From assembly GCA_022823165.1 (NCBI GenBank), contig JAJDXR010000051.1, positions 1-64,000 of the forward strand: DNA of 64,000 nt, given 5' to 3'. Under the pieces are notes generated by a model. It was given only the letters and a program-made list of their open reading frames with translations. It was not told the origin of the DNA and made no database searches. A program made the translations under genes and the position numbers. The stretch comes from Anaerolineae bacterium (lineage in GTDB: Bacteria; Chloroflexota; Anaerolineae; Aggregatilineales; Phototrophicaceae). Below are positions 38,403 to 47,096 of this stretch, one piece after another (within the stretch, counting starts at the first letter, position 1; each line of letters begins with the position of its first letter).

Positions 38403-39554
38403 ATGGCTACTGAACGGATGCCCATTACGAAGGAAGTCTTAACAGCCGCGCGGGAGAGATTGGGATACACGCTTACAGCGCTCGCAATGAAGCGCCCCGA
38501 GTTCAGAAAGATCGCCGAATGGGAGAGTGGCGATTCTAACCCTACCTACCGGCAGCTCGAGTTGCTGGCCAAGGATTTGTGGGTGCCTGTGGCGATATTC
38601 TTCTTTCCCGAACCCCCTGATTTTCCCGAGATTGAGAAGACATTTCGGACAGTAGGATCTGAGCAGTTCGCTGAGATCCCACCCAAAATTCGACTGCTGC
38701 TCCACAAGGCTCGCGCCTTTCAGATTGGGCTTGCCGAACTGAATGACGATCGAAACCCAGCGCGCCAGATGATAACCAAAGAACTGGCATTCGGTATTGA
38801 CGACGATATCACCGACATGGCTGCGCAGGCACGCGCCATTCTTGGTATCAGCCTACTCGATCAATTCGATTGGCGAGACGATAACACCGCACTGAAATCT
38901 TGGCGCAAGGCATTCTATGAAGTTGGCGTAACCGTATTCAAGGACGCGTTCCGTGAGGAACGTTACTGCGGGTTTAGCCTCTATGATGATGAGTTTCCAA
39001 TCATCTATGTAAACAATTCCAACACCAAGACACGTCAGATTTTCACGCTCTTTCACGAGTTGGCGCATCTGCTATTTGGAACCAGCGGCATTGATAGCGA
39101 GGTCGAATTCGAGAATCCCTTGCCGGCCAATCGACGGCGTATCGAGACAAAATGCAATCGTTTGGCTGCTGACATCTTGGTCCCAGAGGAAGCTTTAACC
39201 AAGGAAATTGGCTACAAAATGGCAACGAAATCGTTGGCGGAAACTCTTGCCGGTAGATTCTGCGTCAGCCGGGAAGTGATATTCCGCAAATTCCTGGACA
39301 GAGGACTGGTTTCAGAGGCGGCCTATGAAGCGGCAAAGCAAGAGTGGGACAGTCAGGTCACACGAAGACGCGGCAACGGCGGTGGAAACTTCTACCGCAC
39401 GAGAATCGCATACCTGGGCGAAGACTACATTTCGTTGGCATTCAAGCGTTACTATCAGGATCGAATCGACGAAGAGGAACTGGCAGATTATCTGGCAATC
39501 AAACCAAAGCATCTTGACCAATTGGAAGACACGCTCTTTGAGGCGTCAATGTGA
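38403..39554 (+). CDS. XRE-type HTH plus ImmA/IrrE metallopeptidase (antitoxin-like)
   Basis: A 383-aa protein. Residues 1-60 form a helix-turn-helix ('RERLGYTLTALAMK', 'IAEWESGDSNPTYRQLELLA'). The ImmA/IrrE (DUF955) part carries 'FTLFHELAHLLFGT' near residue 222, a zinc-binding HExxH, and 'CNRLAADILVPEEAL'. Such proteins act as antitoxins or as proteases that remove a repressor. The stop overlaps the start of a PIN-domain gene by 4 bp (ATGTGA-like), the usual order of a type II toxin-antitoxin pair. ATG 38403 is used; a GTG at 38397 is also in frame. Confidence 0.85.
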   Translation: MATERMPITKEVLTAARERLGYTLTALAMKRPEFRKIAEWESGDSNPTYRQLELLAKDLWVPVAIFFFPEPPDFPEIEKTFRTVGSEQFAEIPPKIRLLLHKARAFQIGLAELNDDRNPARQMITKELAFGIDDDITDMAAQARAILGISLLDQFDWRDDNTALKSWRKAFYEVGVTVFKDAFREERYCGFSLYDDEFPIIYVNNSNTKTRQIFTLFHELAHLLFGTSGIDSEVEFENPLPANRRRIETKCNRLAADILVPEEALTKEIGYKMATKSLAETLAGRFCVSREVIFRKFLDRGLVSEAAYEAAKQEWDSQVTRRRGNGGGNFYRTRIAYLGEDYISLAFKRYYQDRIDEEELADYLAIKPKHLDQLEDTLFEASM

Positions 39555-40021
39555 AATACGTCTTTGACACGAGCAGCATTCAGCAACTGTTCGGCTGCTA
39601 CAAACGCGCGCGTTTTCCGTCTCTTTGGAAAAAGTTTGATGAATTGGTTGCCAGCGGCGCAATCACATCGATACGACACGTCATGAGAGAGATTAGCCAT
39701 AGAGACAAAGGAAATGGTGAACTCGAATGGGCGAAAGCACACTCCGATCTGTTTCCGAGTTTTGCAGAGAATGAATCCCTGTTTCTTCGTGAAATATTTG
39801 AAGTACCGCGTTTTCGACATGTCATTCCCACCAACCTTAGAGATACGGAGGCGGCGGCCGATCCCTATCTTATTGCACGAGCCAATGTAATTGATGGAAT
39901 GATCATTACGCAAGAACGAGAGCGCGGCAACAGAGTGCGCATACCGAGTATATGCAATCACTTTGACATCAACTGTGGAACGCTAGACGATTTAATGGCG
40001 CTAGAAGGCTGGTCATTTTGA
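39551..40021 (+). CDS. PIN-domain (DUF4411) ribonuclease toxin-like protein
   Basis: A 156-aa protein beginning 'MKYVFDTSSIQQLF', with the first acidic PIN residue, 'REISHRDKG' and 'ADPYLIARANVIDGMIITQE' with further acidic positions, as in the DUF4411 branch of PIN nucleases. Its ATG lies within the stop of the ImmA/IrrE gene, so translation is coupled. The likely role is an RNA-cutting toxin held off by the upstream protein. The base composition of this pair is between that of host genes and the AT-rich R-M genes. Confidence 0.8.
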   Translation: MKYVFDTSSIQQLFGCYKRARFPSLWKKFDELVASGAITSIRHVMREISHRDKGNGELEWAKAHSDLFPSFAENESLFLREIFEVPRFRHVIPTNLRDTEAAADPYLIARANVIDGMIITQERERGNRVRIPSICNHFDINCGTLDDLMALEGWSF

Positions 40022-40047
40022 ATCAATGCGTACGCATGTGAAATGTT

Positions 40048-40680
40048 ATGCAAGGTCAGACTGAAGAATTTGGCGCAGACACAGCTACTGCACTGAAAGA
40101 AAATTGGCGCCCCCCCCCCGCCGCGCTGATCCTGCTCATTATCCCGCTCTTCGGCGTGTTCGCCGCGCTGATGATGCTCGTCCTGGACAAGCGCCAGCCG
40201 CAATCTACCGCGTCCGCATTCACGCCGGCGCCGCCGCGCAGCGTGGTAAACTTCGCCGCGCCCGACTTCGAATTGCCGCTGCTTGATGGCGTCACCCTGG
40301 TATCGCCCTCGGATTACGCCGGGCGCCCGCTTTTCCTCAACTTCTGGGCGACCTGGTGCGCGCCTTGCGTACGCGAATTGCCGGCGCTGGAGGAGTTCGT
40401 CGCGCGGCAAGCCGAGTACCCTGATGGACCGGCCCTGCTCACCATCAATCTGGGCGAGCCCGCCGCCGTGATCAGCAGCTTTCTCGACGGCATCGGCATC
40501 TCGAATCTGCCGGTCGCCATGGACATCAACGAGGTCGTCAAGCGCGACTACGGCGTACAAAACCTGCCGACCACCTACATCATTGACGGCCAGGGCGAGA
40601 TTCGTTATATGAAGCTGGGAGAGATGACCAGCGAGGATATGGCGGCTTACCTCGACGCCTTGACGCAGCCTGATCCATAA
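40048..40680 (+). CDS. membrane-anchored TlpA/DsbE-like thiol-disulfide oxidoreductase
   Basis: A 210-aa protein. After a short cytosolic start, residues about 26-48 form a membrane anchor, followed by a thioredoxin-like domain with 'FLNFWATWCAPCVRELP' (redox CxxC near residue 107) and the cis-Pro in 'NLPTTYIID'. It reduces or moves disulfides outside the membrane, as in cytochrome c maturation. The first 24 residues include three prolines encoded by a C10 tract (40110-40119), which is in frame at its present length. ATG 40048 is used. Confidence 0.88.
   Translation: MQGQTEEFGADTATALKENWRPPPAALILLIIPLFGVFAALMMLVLDKRQPQSTASAFTPAPPRSVVNFAAPDFELPLLDGVTLVSPSDYAGRPLFLNFWATWCAPCVRELPALEEFVARQAEYPDGPALLTINLGEPAAVISSFLDGIGISNLPVAMDINEVVKRDYGVQNLPTTYIIDGQGEIRYMKLGEMTSEDMAAYLDALTQPDP
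40110..40119 (+). repeat. C10 homopolymer inside the TlpA-like gene
   Basis: Ten C in a row encode part of Arg and three Pro, 21 codons after the start and just before the membrane segment. The present length keeps the frame open. A gain or loss of one C would stop the protein before its thioredoxin domain. It is one of three runs of 10 or more C/G seen in this window. Confidence 0.9.
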
Positions 40681-40697
40681 TCACTGGGAGCGCTGGT

Positions 40698-41450
40698 ATG
40701 CAAGTAGATTTGAAAGGCAAAGTCGCCCTGGTGACGGGATCGGCGCGCCGCGTCGGCAAAGTAATCGCGCTGGAGTTGGCCAAGCAGGGCGTAAACATTC
40801 TGGTGCACTACCACCGCGCCGAGCCGGCCGAAGCGCGCGACGCCTTGCAGGAGATAAAGTCGCTCGGCGTTGACGCGCGCGGCGTATCGGCGGATATCAG
40901 CCAGGCTGAGGGCGTTGATTTGCTTTTTGACGCGCTTCAGGAGCGCTTCGAAGGGCTGGACATTGTCGTGAACAGCGCTTCGGTCTTTCCGCGGGCTGAC
41001 CTGCTTGACGTGACTCTCGAAGACTGGGATTTGACCATGGCGGTGAATTTGCGCGCGCCCTTTCTAATCACGCAGCGAGCGGCGCGTCTCATGGCGCGGA
41101 ACCCGCTGCCAGGCGGCGTCATCATCAATATCTGCGATCAGGGCGCTGACGGACCGTGGGAAGCGCGCCCGCATCACGGCATCAGCAAGTCCGCGCTGTG
41201 GATGTTGACGCAGGTCAGCGCGCTGTCGCTGGGACCGGCCATCCGCGTCAACGCCATCGTGCCGGGTCCGGTAATGAAACCGGCCGGGCGCGAGACCTCT
41301 GACGACGCCTGGGCGCGCAAAGGCAAGCGCAGCGCCCTGCAACGAACCGGCCAGCCGGAAGATGTGGCCCGCGCCGTGGCCTTCTTGTGCCGCGAAGATT
41401 ACATCACCGGCGAGCTGCTGCACGTCAACGCGGGCGAGCATCTGCCCTAG
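40698..41450 (+). CDS. SDR-family oxidoreductase with His in place of the catalytic Tyr
   Basis: A 250-aa protein resembling pteridine-reductase/FolM-like SDRs: 'VTGSARRVGKVIALEL' (Arg after the Gly motif suggests NADPH), 'NSASVFPRADLL', and a C-terminal 'TGELLHVNAGEHLP'. At the active site the usual Tyr-x-x-x-Lys reads 'HGISK' (within 'PHHGISKSAL'), so the proton-donating Tyr is His. The enzyme may be altered in chemistry or may use another donor. It lies 17 bp after the TlpA-like gene, in the same direction. Confidence 0.82.
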   Translation: MQVDLKGKVALVTGSARRVGKVIALELAKQGVNILVHYHRAEPAEARDALQEIKSLGVDARGVSADISQAEGVDLLFDALQERFEGLDIVVNSASVFPRADLLDVTLEDWDLTMAVNLRAPFLITQRAARLMARNPLPGGVIINICDQGADGPWEARPHHGISKSALWMLTQVSALSLGPAIRVNAIVPGPVMKPAGRETSDDAWARKGKRSALQRTGQPEDVARAVAFLCREDYITGELLHVNAGEHLP

Positions 41451-41451
41451 C

Positions 41452-42324
41452 TCACATCCGCAGGCCCCTCACACGGCGGAATCCAGCGCCGTAAGCCGCG
41501 TGTCCCATGCCAATCACTACAAAGGCGTTGGGGTCGACCTGCGAGACTTCTTCCTTTAGATCACGCACTTGCGAGCGAGCGACGGTAACGTAGAGCATCG
41601 TCCGTTCCAGACCGGTATATTCACCTTTGATCGTCCAACTGGTGGCGCCGCGCTGTAAATTGGCGAAGATGCGCTGGGAAATCTCAGTCGGCTTGTCGGT
41701 GATGATCATGGCTGTGCGAATGACGCTGGGGCCTTCCAGCACGTAGTCGGTGGCCAGGCCGGCCGTGAACAGCGCCACCGCCGCGTAGAGCGCCCCCTCC
41801 CAGCCATAGACCAAGCCGGCAGCGATGATGATGAGCGTGTCTGTGCATAGAAAAGTTGTGCTCATGGGAAAACCGAAGCGCCGCTGCAAGATGAGCGCCA
41901 GCGTCGAGGTGCCGCCGAAGGTCGCGCCGGCGCGATACACCAGGCCGACGCCGATGCCGCCGGTGATGCCGCCGAAGAGCGCATTCAGCATTCGCTCGTC
42001 GCTGATGCCGCCGGCCGGCGCCATGGGTCCCAGATTGTCAATGACGACCGAAAAGATCAAAATGATTACGACGCTGCGCCCAATAACGCGGGCGCCATTG
42101 GGCAGCATCCAATAGCCCAGCAGTTGAATTGGTATATTGAGCAGGAAGATCGTCAGCCCAATCGGCGTGTCGAAGAGTTCATTCAGCAGCGTAGACGCCC
42201 CGGCCACACCGGCCGGCGCAATATCAAGCGGCTGCAAAAAGACAATCAGCGACAGGGCGCCAATGACGATGCCCAAGGCGACAAGACTGTAGCGAAATAA
42301 CGTATCGCGGAATTGTTGCAACAT
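41452..42324 (-). CDS. YitT-family membrane protein (DUF161/DUF2179)
   Basis: A 290-aa integral membrane protein with about five to six hydrophobic segments in the first ~200 residues ('LVALGIVIGALSLIVFLQP', 'FGGITGGIGVGLVYRAGATFGGTSTLAL' in part) and a soluble C-terminal domain ('YTGLERTMLYVTVARSQ', 'DPNAFVVIGMGHAAYG'), the DUF2179 end that probably binds a ligand. Transport role unknown. ATG 42324 has GGGAG upstream and removes eight unlikely residues. It converges on the SDR and is divergent from metA. Confidence 0.87.
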   Translation of the reverse strand: MLQQFRDTLFRYSLVALGIVIGALSLIVFLQPLDIAPAGVAGASTLLNELFDTPIGLTIFLLNIPIQLLGYWMLPNGARVIGRSVVIILIFSVVIDNLGPMAPAGGISDERMLNALFGGITGGIGVGLVYRAGATFGGTSTLALILQRRFGFPMSTTFLCTDTLIIIAAGLVYGWEGALYAAVALFTAGLATDYVLEGPSVIRTAMIITDKPTEISQRIFANLQRGATSWTIKGEYTGLERTMLYVTVARSQVRDLKEEVSQVDPNAFVVIGMGHAAYGAGFRRVRGLRM

Positions 42325-42418
42325 TTGCCATCTCCCGTCTAAACCCACTTTCAGCCAGGGCGCGTCCCTAGGCTCATTATAGGCGAAGCATTCGCCGACG
42401 CGCGCGGGAGCATTAGCA

Positions 42419-42446
42419 TTGCCCGCCAGCTACAGAATGATATACT
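42419..42446 (+). promoter_or_regulatory. possible metA promoter
   Basis: TTGCCC (42419-42424), a 16-bp spacer and TATACT (42441-42446) lie about 50 bp before the metA start. No SAM-riboswitch-like structure was recognised in the 173-bp gap. On the other strand, TATAAT-like ATTATA at 42376-42381 could serve the divergent YitT gene. Confidence 0.4.
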
Positions 42447-42497
42447 GATGTGCTTGAATCAACCCTGCTCATTCAATCATGACGGAGCCAATTGGCT

Positions 42498-43562
42498 ATG
42501 CCATTAGTTGCCCATACGCCCTTGCCGAGCTTCGACCGTTTGCGGCAGCGGGGCCAGGAAGTGCTGACGCTATCGCGCGCGCTATCGCAGGATATCCGCG
42601 AATTGCATATCGGCTTGCTAAACATGATGCCGGATGCGGCGCTGGAAATCACCGAGCGGCAATTCATGCGGCTGGTCGGCAACAGCAACCAGATCGCCCA
42701 ATTTTATGTGCATGTCTTTTCGGTGCCCGGGCTGGAGCGCAGCGAAGCGACGCGGGCTTATATCGACCAGTACTACACGAGTTTCGAGCAGGTGAAAGCG
42801 GAGGGCTTGGACGCGCTGATAATCACGGGCGCCAATGTCGCCAATCCCAGCCTGGATCAAGAAGATTTCTGGCAGCCATTAACCGAGGTCATTGATTGGG
42901 CGCGCCAGCACGTTACTTCGACCATTTGCTCTTGTCTATCGACCCACGCGCTGATGAAGTACTTCTATCAGATTAACCGCGTGAAGCGCGACACGAAGAA
43001 ATGGGGCGTTTATGAACACCGCGTTACGCAGCCGAATCACCCGCTGCTGCGCGAGATCAATACGCGCTTTGACGTGCCGCACTCGCGCTGGAATTCCATA
43101 ACGCGCCAGCAGATTGAAGCCGCCGGCCTGACGGTGCTCATCCAGAGTTTCGACGGCGAGATTCACATGGCCGTCAGCCCGGATCAACTGCGCATGGTTT
43201 ACTTCCAGGGGCACCCGGAATACGATATCAACAGCTTGCTCAAAGAATACAAGCGCGATCTGCTGGGCTATTTTCAGGGTCGGAACGCCCAGCCGCCCTA
43301 CCCGGAGAATTACTTTCCGATTGACGCGCGCGACATTGCCGAGCGCTATATCCGCCAGGCGCAAGCAGCGCTGGAAAACGGCCGTGAACTGCCCGAGTTC
43401 CCCGAAGACGAATTCCTGCCCTGGCTGGATAATACCTGGGGTGATACCGCCAAAGCCATCTTTAACAATTGGCTCGGCTCGGTCTATCAAGTGACCAACG
43501 TCATTCGCCACATTCCCTTTGACGACGCCGTCGATCCCGATAATCCTCTGGGAGTCCTCTAG
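42498..43562 (+). CDS. metA: homoserine O-acyltransferase (MetA family)
   Basis: A 354-aa enzyme activating homoserine for methionine synthesis. 'LNMMPDAALEITERQFMRLVG' is cut here to its key part 'NMMPDAA...TERQF'; the acyl-enzyme Cys lies in 'SCLSTHALMKYF' near residue 141, and the His-Glu pair in 'YFQGHPEYD' near 235. Whether it uses succinyl-CoA or acetyl-CoA cannot be decided from reading alone. The C-terminus has an extra ~45 residues compared with E. coli MetA. ATG 42498 is used; TTG 42492 is also in frame. Confidence 0.9.
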   Translation: MPLVAHTPLPSFDRLRQRGQEVLTLSRALSQDIRELHIGLLNMMPDAALEITERQFMRLVGNSNQIAQFYVHVFSVPGLERSEATRAYIDQYYTSFEQVKAEGLDALIITGANVANPSLDQEDFWQPLTEVIDWARQHVTSTICSCLSTHALMKYFYQINRVKRDTKKWGVYEHRVTQPNHPLLREINTRFDVPHSRWNSITRQQIEAAGLTVLIQSFDGEIHMAVSPDQLRMVYFQGHPEYDINSLLKEYKRDLLGYFQGRNAQPPYPENYFPIDARDIAERYIRQAQAALENGRELPEFPEDEFLPWLDNTWGDTAKAIFNNWLGSVYQVTNVIRHIPFDDAVDPDNPLGVL

Positions 43563-43603
43563 CGCGGACCGCCGCCTGGCAAGCAAGCTGGAAAAGTGAC
43601 CAA

Positions 43604-44431
43604 ATGCCGCCGCTGCTAACTGCTGAAGACTATTTACGATTCCCGCGGATTGAAGCGGATTTCCGCTATGCTTACGGACCTGATTCGCAGCAATTCGGCG
43701 AGTTGAGCCTGCCGCGCGCCGAGCCGCCGCACCCGGTCGTCGTCCTGGTCCATGGCGGCGGCTACCGCGAACTGTACGACCTAAGCCCGCTGGGAAGCGT
43801 GGCTGCCTCGCTGACAGAAGCGGGTTTCGCCGTCTGGAACATCGAATACCGCCGACATGGCAACGGGGGCGAGTACCCGCAGATGTTCCTCGATGTGGCG
43901 GCGGCGGTCGACCATCTGCGGCATATCGCTGATGAGCACAGCCTGAATCTGAGTCAAGTCATCAGCATGGGTCACTCGGCGGGGGGCCATCTGGCTTTGT
44001 GGTTGGCGGCGCGCCACCGCATCAAAGACTCCAGCCCGCTCTTTAGCGATTCGCCGCTGGCTGTCCGCGCGGTCTTGGCGCTGGCGCCATTTGCCGATAT
44101 TGCCCTGCTGGCGTCCGCTGAATCCTCCAGCGACGCGCTATTGGCTGTCATGGGCGGTCGTCCGGATGATGCGCCCAACAACTACGCCAGCGGCTCGCCG
44201 CGTGAGCTGCTGCCGCTCGCCAAACCGCAAGCGATCATAGTCGGCAACGAAGATACCGCCATCCTGGAAAACGCTCGCGCTTACGCCGGCGCGGCAAAGG
44301 CGCTGGGCGATGAAGCGAGTCTCACCGTCCTGCCTGATGCGGGCCACTTTGAAATCGTGTCGGTTCAGTCCCCGGCCTGGCGCCAGGTCCAGCGCAGCCT
44401 GTTAGATCTGCGCGAGCAAGTTGCGACATAA
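43604..44431 (+). CDS. alpha/beta hydrolase (esterase or kynurenine-formamidase-like)
   Basis: A 275-aa hydrolase with the oxyanion motif 'LVHGGGYRELYD' near residue 48, nucleophile 'SMGHSAGGHLALWLA' near 125, and the late 'LPDAGHFEIVS' with the catalytic His. 'HGGGYR' and 'GHSAGGHLA' resemble kynurenine formamidases and BD-FAE-type esterases. No tryptophan-breakdown genes lie beside it. The gene follows metA by 41 bp on the same strand. Confidence 0.83.
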   Translation: MPPLLTAEDYLRFPRIEADFRYAYGPDSQQFGELSLPRAEPPHPVVVLVHGGGYRELYDLSPLGSVAASLTEAGFAVWNIEYRRHGNGGEYPQMFLDVAAAVDHLRHIADEHSLNLSQVISMGHSAGGHLALWLAARHRIKDSSPLFSDSPLAVRAVLALAPFADIALLASAESSSDALLAVMGGRPDDAPNNYASGSPRELLPLAKPQAIIVGNEDTAILENARAYAGAAKALGDEASLTVLPDAGHFEIVSVQSPAWRQVQRSLLDLREQVAT

Positions 44432-44495
44432 GCCAAGTTACGATACGATAATTCGTGTTAATAATATATTCGCCGCAATTGGAAAGTCGGTAGCC

Positions 44496-44906
44496 ATGTT
44501 CAAGCGCTTGGCGCATGTCTGCATAGGTGCCGTTGATTTGGACGCGGCCGAGGATTTTTACGTCGATGCCCTGGGTATGGATCTTGCCTTTGAGTTTTAC
44601 CGCGCGGGCCAGCGCATCGGCTTCTACATCAATGTGGGCGAGACGACCTTCCTGGAAGTATTTGCGATAGACGAGGCCCCCAAGAATGGCAGCGCTTTGA
44701 TAAAACATTTCTGTCTCGAAGTGGAAGACCTGGACGCCGTAATCGGTAAATTGAGCGACCGCGGCCTTGAGGTGTCTGCCAAGAAAATGGGCGCCGACAA
44801 TGCCTGGCAAGCCTGGATTACAGACCCAAGCGGCGTCCGCATCGAACTCATGCAGTACAGCGATTCCAGTACCCAATTTACTGGCCGTCCCGTAATGCTG
44901 GACTAG
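44496..44906 (+). CDS. VOC/glyoxalase-family metalloprotein
   Basis: A 136-aa protein with two beta-alpha-beta-beta-beta units. 'HVCIGAVDLDAAEDFYVDALGM' reduces to the marks 'HVCI..DLD....FY.DALG'; 'HFCLEVEDLDAVI' and 'DPSGVRIELMQYS' supply the metal ligands (His and Glu). Glyoxalase I, dioxygenase and resistance proteins share this fold, so the substrate is open. The start ATG 44496 is set by GGAAAG upstream. Confidence 0.85.
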   Translation: MFKRLAHVCIGAVDLDAAEDFYVDALGMDLAFEFYRAGQRIGFYINVGETTFLEVFAIDEAPKNGSALIKHFCLEVEDLDAVIGKLSDRGLEVSAKKMGADNAWQAWITDPSGVRIELMQYSDSSTQFTGRPVMLD

Positions 44907-44993
44907 CCGAGACATCAGGCCAAGCCAGTCGGCGCGTAATATGTAGACAGCAACAATAATTGTCTTTTAGATCCATATGTAAAAGCATTTACC

Positions 44994-47063
44994 GTGAAGC
45001 TGAACATTTCCCAGACCGTCGAGCCCGAGGCCTTCTCACCGCACGACGAGTATTACGCGCGGACTGTGGTCGTGCCCATGGGCAGGCCCGACACAGCCGC
45101 CGAAATGCTGCGCATCGCCGGTGAAATGGTGCATCCCGCGCATGGCCTGGTAATCGCCCTGGTCATTTCGCTGGGCGACGCCGAACAAGCCAACCGGGTA
45201 AGCGATCAAGTCGAGCAGGTCGTTGAAGATTTCCGCAATACTGACGCCGGGCATCGTGTGGAGTTGCTGACCGAGATTTCAGTCAGCATTTCGCGGGGCA
45301 TCCTGGATGTGGCGCGCGAACGTAACGCGGATGTCATCCTGCTGGGCGTTCAGCGGCCGACACAGGGCAGCGTGAAGTTGGGCACGGTGGTGGAAAATGT
45401 CATCGCCGCGGCCCCCTGCGGCGTACTGATTTACCGCAGCTCGGTCTCGCCCTATTTTGATCGCGTTGTCGTGCCGATCGACGGCGGCTTGCCCTCGGTC
45501 ATCGCCATGAAACTGGGCGTCAGCTTCGCCTTGCAGCATAGCATTCCCCTGCGCCAGATGAGCGTGCAGTTCGATTATCACTATGACCCTGAGCACGAGG
45601 CGGCTATCAAACGTTATGAAGGACATCTGCCGCGCAATAAGGACTTGAAGCCCAAAGCAATCATCGGGCGCAATCCGGCGCCGGAAATCGTCCGCGGCCT
45701 GACCTCGGACGACCTGCTGGTCATGGGCTTCTCACAGCAGACCGATTTCGAACGCCACATCATCAACGACCTGAGCAATCAACTGCTTAATACCGCGCCC
45801 GGCCCGGTCATCATGATTTCGCAGATCGAATGGCATCGAGGCATCCGCGGCGCGTTCGAGCACGGGATCGCGCGGCTGAACCCGCAGCTGACCCTGGTCG
45901 AGCAGAACGAGCTTATCTGGAGCGCGCAAAAGAACGCCAGCAGCAACCTGGACTATATTGTTATGATCGTGCTGTCGGCGGCGCTCGCTACGCTCGGCTT
46001 GCTGACCAACAGCGCCGCGGTGATCATCGGCGCCATGCTGGTCGCGCCGTTGATGTCGCCGCTTTCCAGCTTTTCAACTGGCATGGCGACCGGCATCTTG
46101 CATCTGACCCGCCGCGCCAGCGTGACGCTCTTCGCCGGCGTGACCTTGGCCTTGCTCATCTCGATCGTGATGGGCGTCGTCCTGCCTATCGATACGCCAA
46201 CTGATGAAATGCTGGCGCGGGGCAGCCCCAATCTGCTGGATGCCGCCATCGCGCTGGTCTCCGGCTGGGTAGCCGCCTACGCCACAGCGCGCAAGGGCAT
46301 CCCCGCCGCGTTGGCCGGCGTGGCCATCGCCGCCGCCCTGATGCCGCCGCTTTGCACCATCGGCTTGGGCATAGCGCTGCGCGACATCAACCTGGCCTTC
46401 GGCGCGAATCTGCTCTTCCTGGCAAATATAGCCTTCATCATAGCGGCGCAATATATCACCTTCTTGTGGATGGGCATGCGCCCCAGCGAAGATCGCGAAG
46501 GCGCTTCCCTTAATCAATCTCGAGCCTGGTGGTTTGTGCTCTTCAGCATAACGGTCATCATGCTGCTGGTATTCGCCAGATTGGGTTCACGCGCGGTCGA
46601 TGAAGCGCATATTCGCGAAGTGCTGGAGTTGGAGATCTTTGATGGCGCCATGGTGTCGGAATACCATGTGATCGCTTCGGTGCCGCTCGCCGTAACCTTG
46701 GTCGTACAATCCGATCACGATCTCACGCCGGAACAGATCGAGGCGGCGCATGCGCTCATCCATGAAACCTACCAGCGAGAGGTGGAGGTGACAGTCGTCT
46801 TGCACCAAATCGTGCCGCATTCGGAGGAACTGGGCATAGAGGCGAGTTCCATATTGCGGGGAGTATTTCCCGCCGCCGCCGTTAGCAATGTCATTGCCGA
46901 TGACGGCTCCGACGGCAAGATCCTGCTTCGAGCAACCTTGACCGACAGCCACCCGCCTTCTCAACTCGCTTTGAACCGGGCAAGGCGCCGAATCAACGCG
47001 CTGTCCGAAAGCGATGTGCGGCTGCAGATCCTGTTCCAGCAGATATTCGAAGCCGGCGGTTGA
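44994..47063 (+). CDS. universal-stress-protein domain fused to a DUF389 membrane protein
   Basis: A 689-aa protein. Residues about 1-280 resemble two USP-like halves ('TVVVPMGRP', 'ADVILLGVQRP', 'DRVVVPIDGG'). Residues about 320-520 are the DUF389 membrane core with several hydrophobic segments ('VIIGAMLVAPLMSPL', 'GIPAALAGVAIAAALMPPLCTIG'). The rest is a soluble tail. DUF389 proteins have no firm role; the fusion suggests that a nucleotide-binding sensor controls a channel or transporter. The start is GTG 44994. Confidence 0.85.
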   Translation: MKLNISQTVEPEAFSPHDEYYARTVVVPMGRPDTAAEMLRIAGEMVHPAHGLVIALVISLGDAEQANRVSDQVEQVVEDFRNTDAGHRVELLTEISVSISRGILDVARERNADVILLGVQRPTQGSVKLGTVVENVIAAAPCGVLIYRSSVSPYFDRVVVPIDGGLPSVIAMKLGVSFALQHSIPLRQMSVQFDYHYDPEHEAAIKRYEGHLPRNKDLKPKAIIGRNPAPEIVRGLTSDDLLVMGFSQQTDFERHIINDLSNQLLNTAPGPVIMISQIEWHRGIRGAFEHGIARLNPQLTLVEQNELIWSAQKNASSNLDYIVMIVLSAALATLGLLTNSAAVIIGAMLVAPLMSPLSSFSTGMATGILHLTRRASVTLFAGVTLALLISIVMGVVLPIDTPTDEMLARGSPNLLDAAIALVSGWVAAYATARKGIPAALAGVAIAAALMPPLCTIGLGIALRDINLAFGANLLFLANIAFIIAAQYITFLWMGMRPSEDREGASLNQSRAWWFVLFSITVIMLLVFARLGSRAVDEAHIREVLELEIFDGAMVSEYHVIASVPLAVTLVVQSDHDLTPEQIEAAHALIHETYQREVEVTVVLHQIVPHSEELGIEASSILRGVFPAAAVSNVIADDGSDGKILLRATLTDSHPPSQLALNRARRRINALSESDVRLQILFQQIFEAGG

Positions 47064-47096
47064 GCCCTGCGGGCATGATGGCGCTGCGCAGCGCAG

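Noticed and set aside
42325-42497. SAM riboswitch before metA
   Set aside because: The gap is short and no conserved riboswitch helices could be recognised by eye; a simple promoter is more likely.
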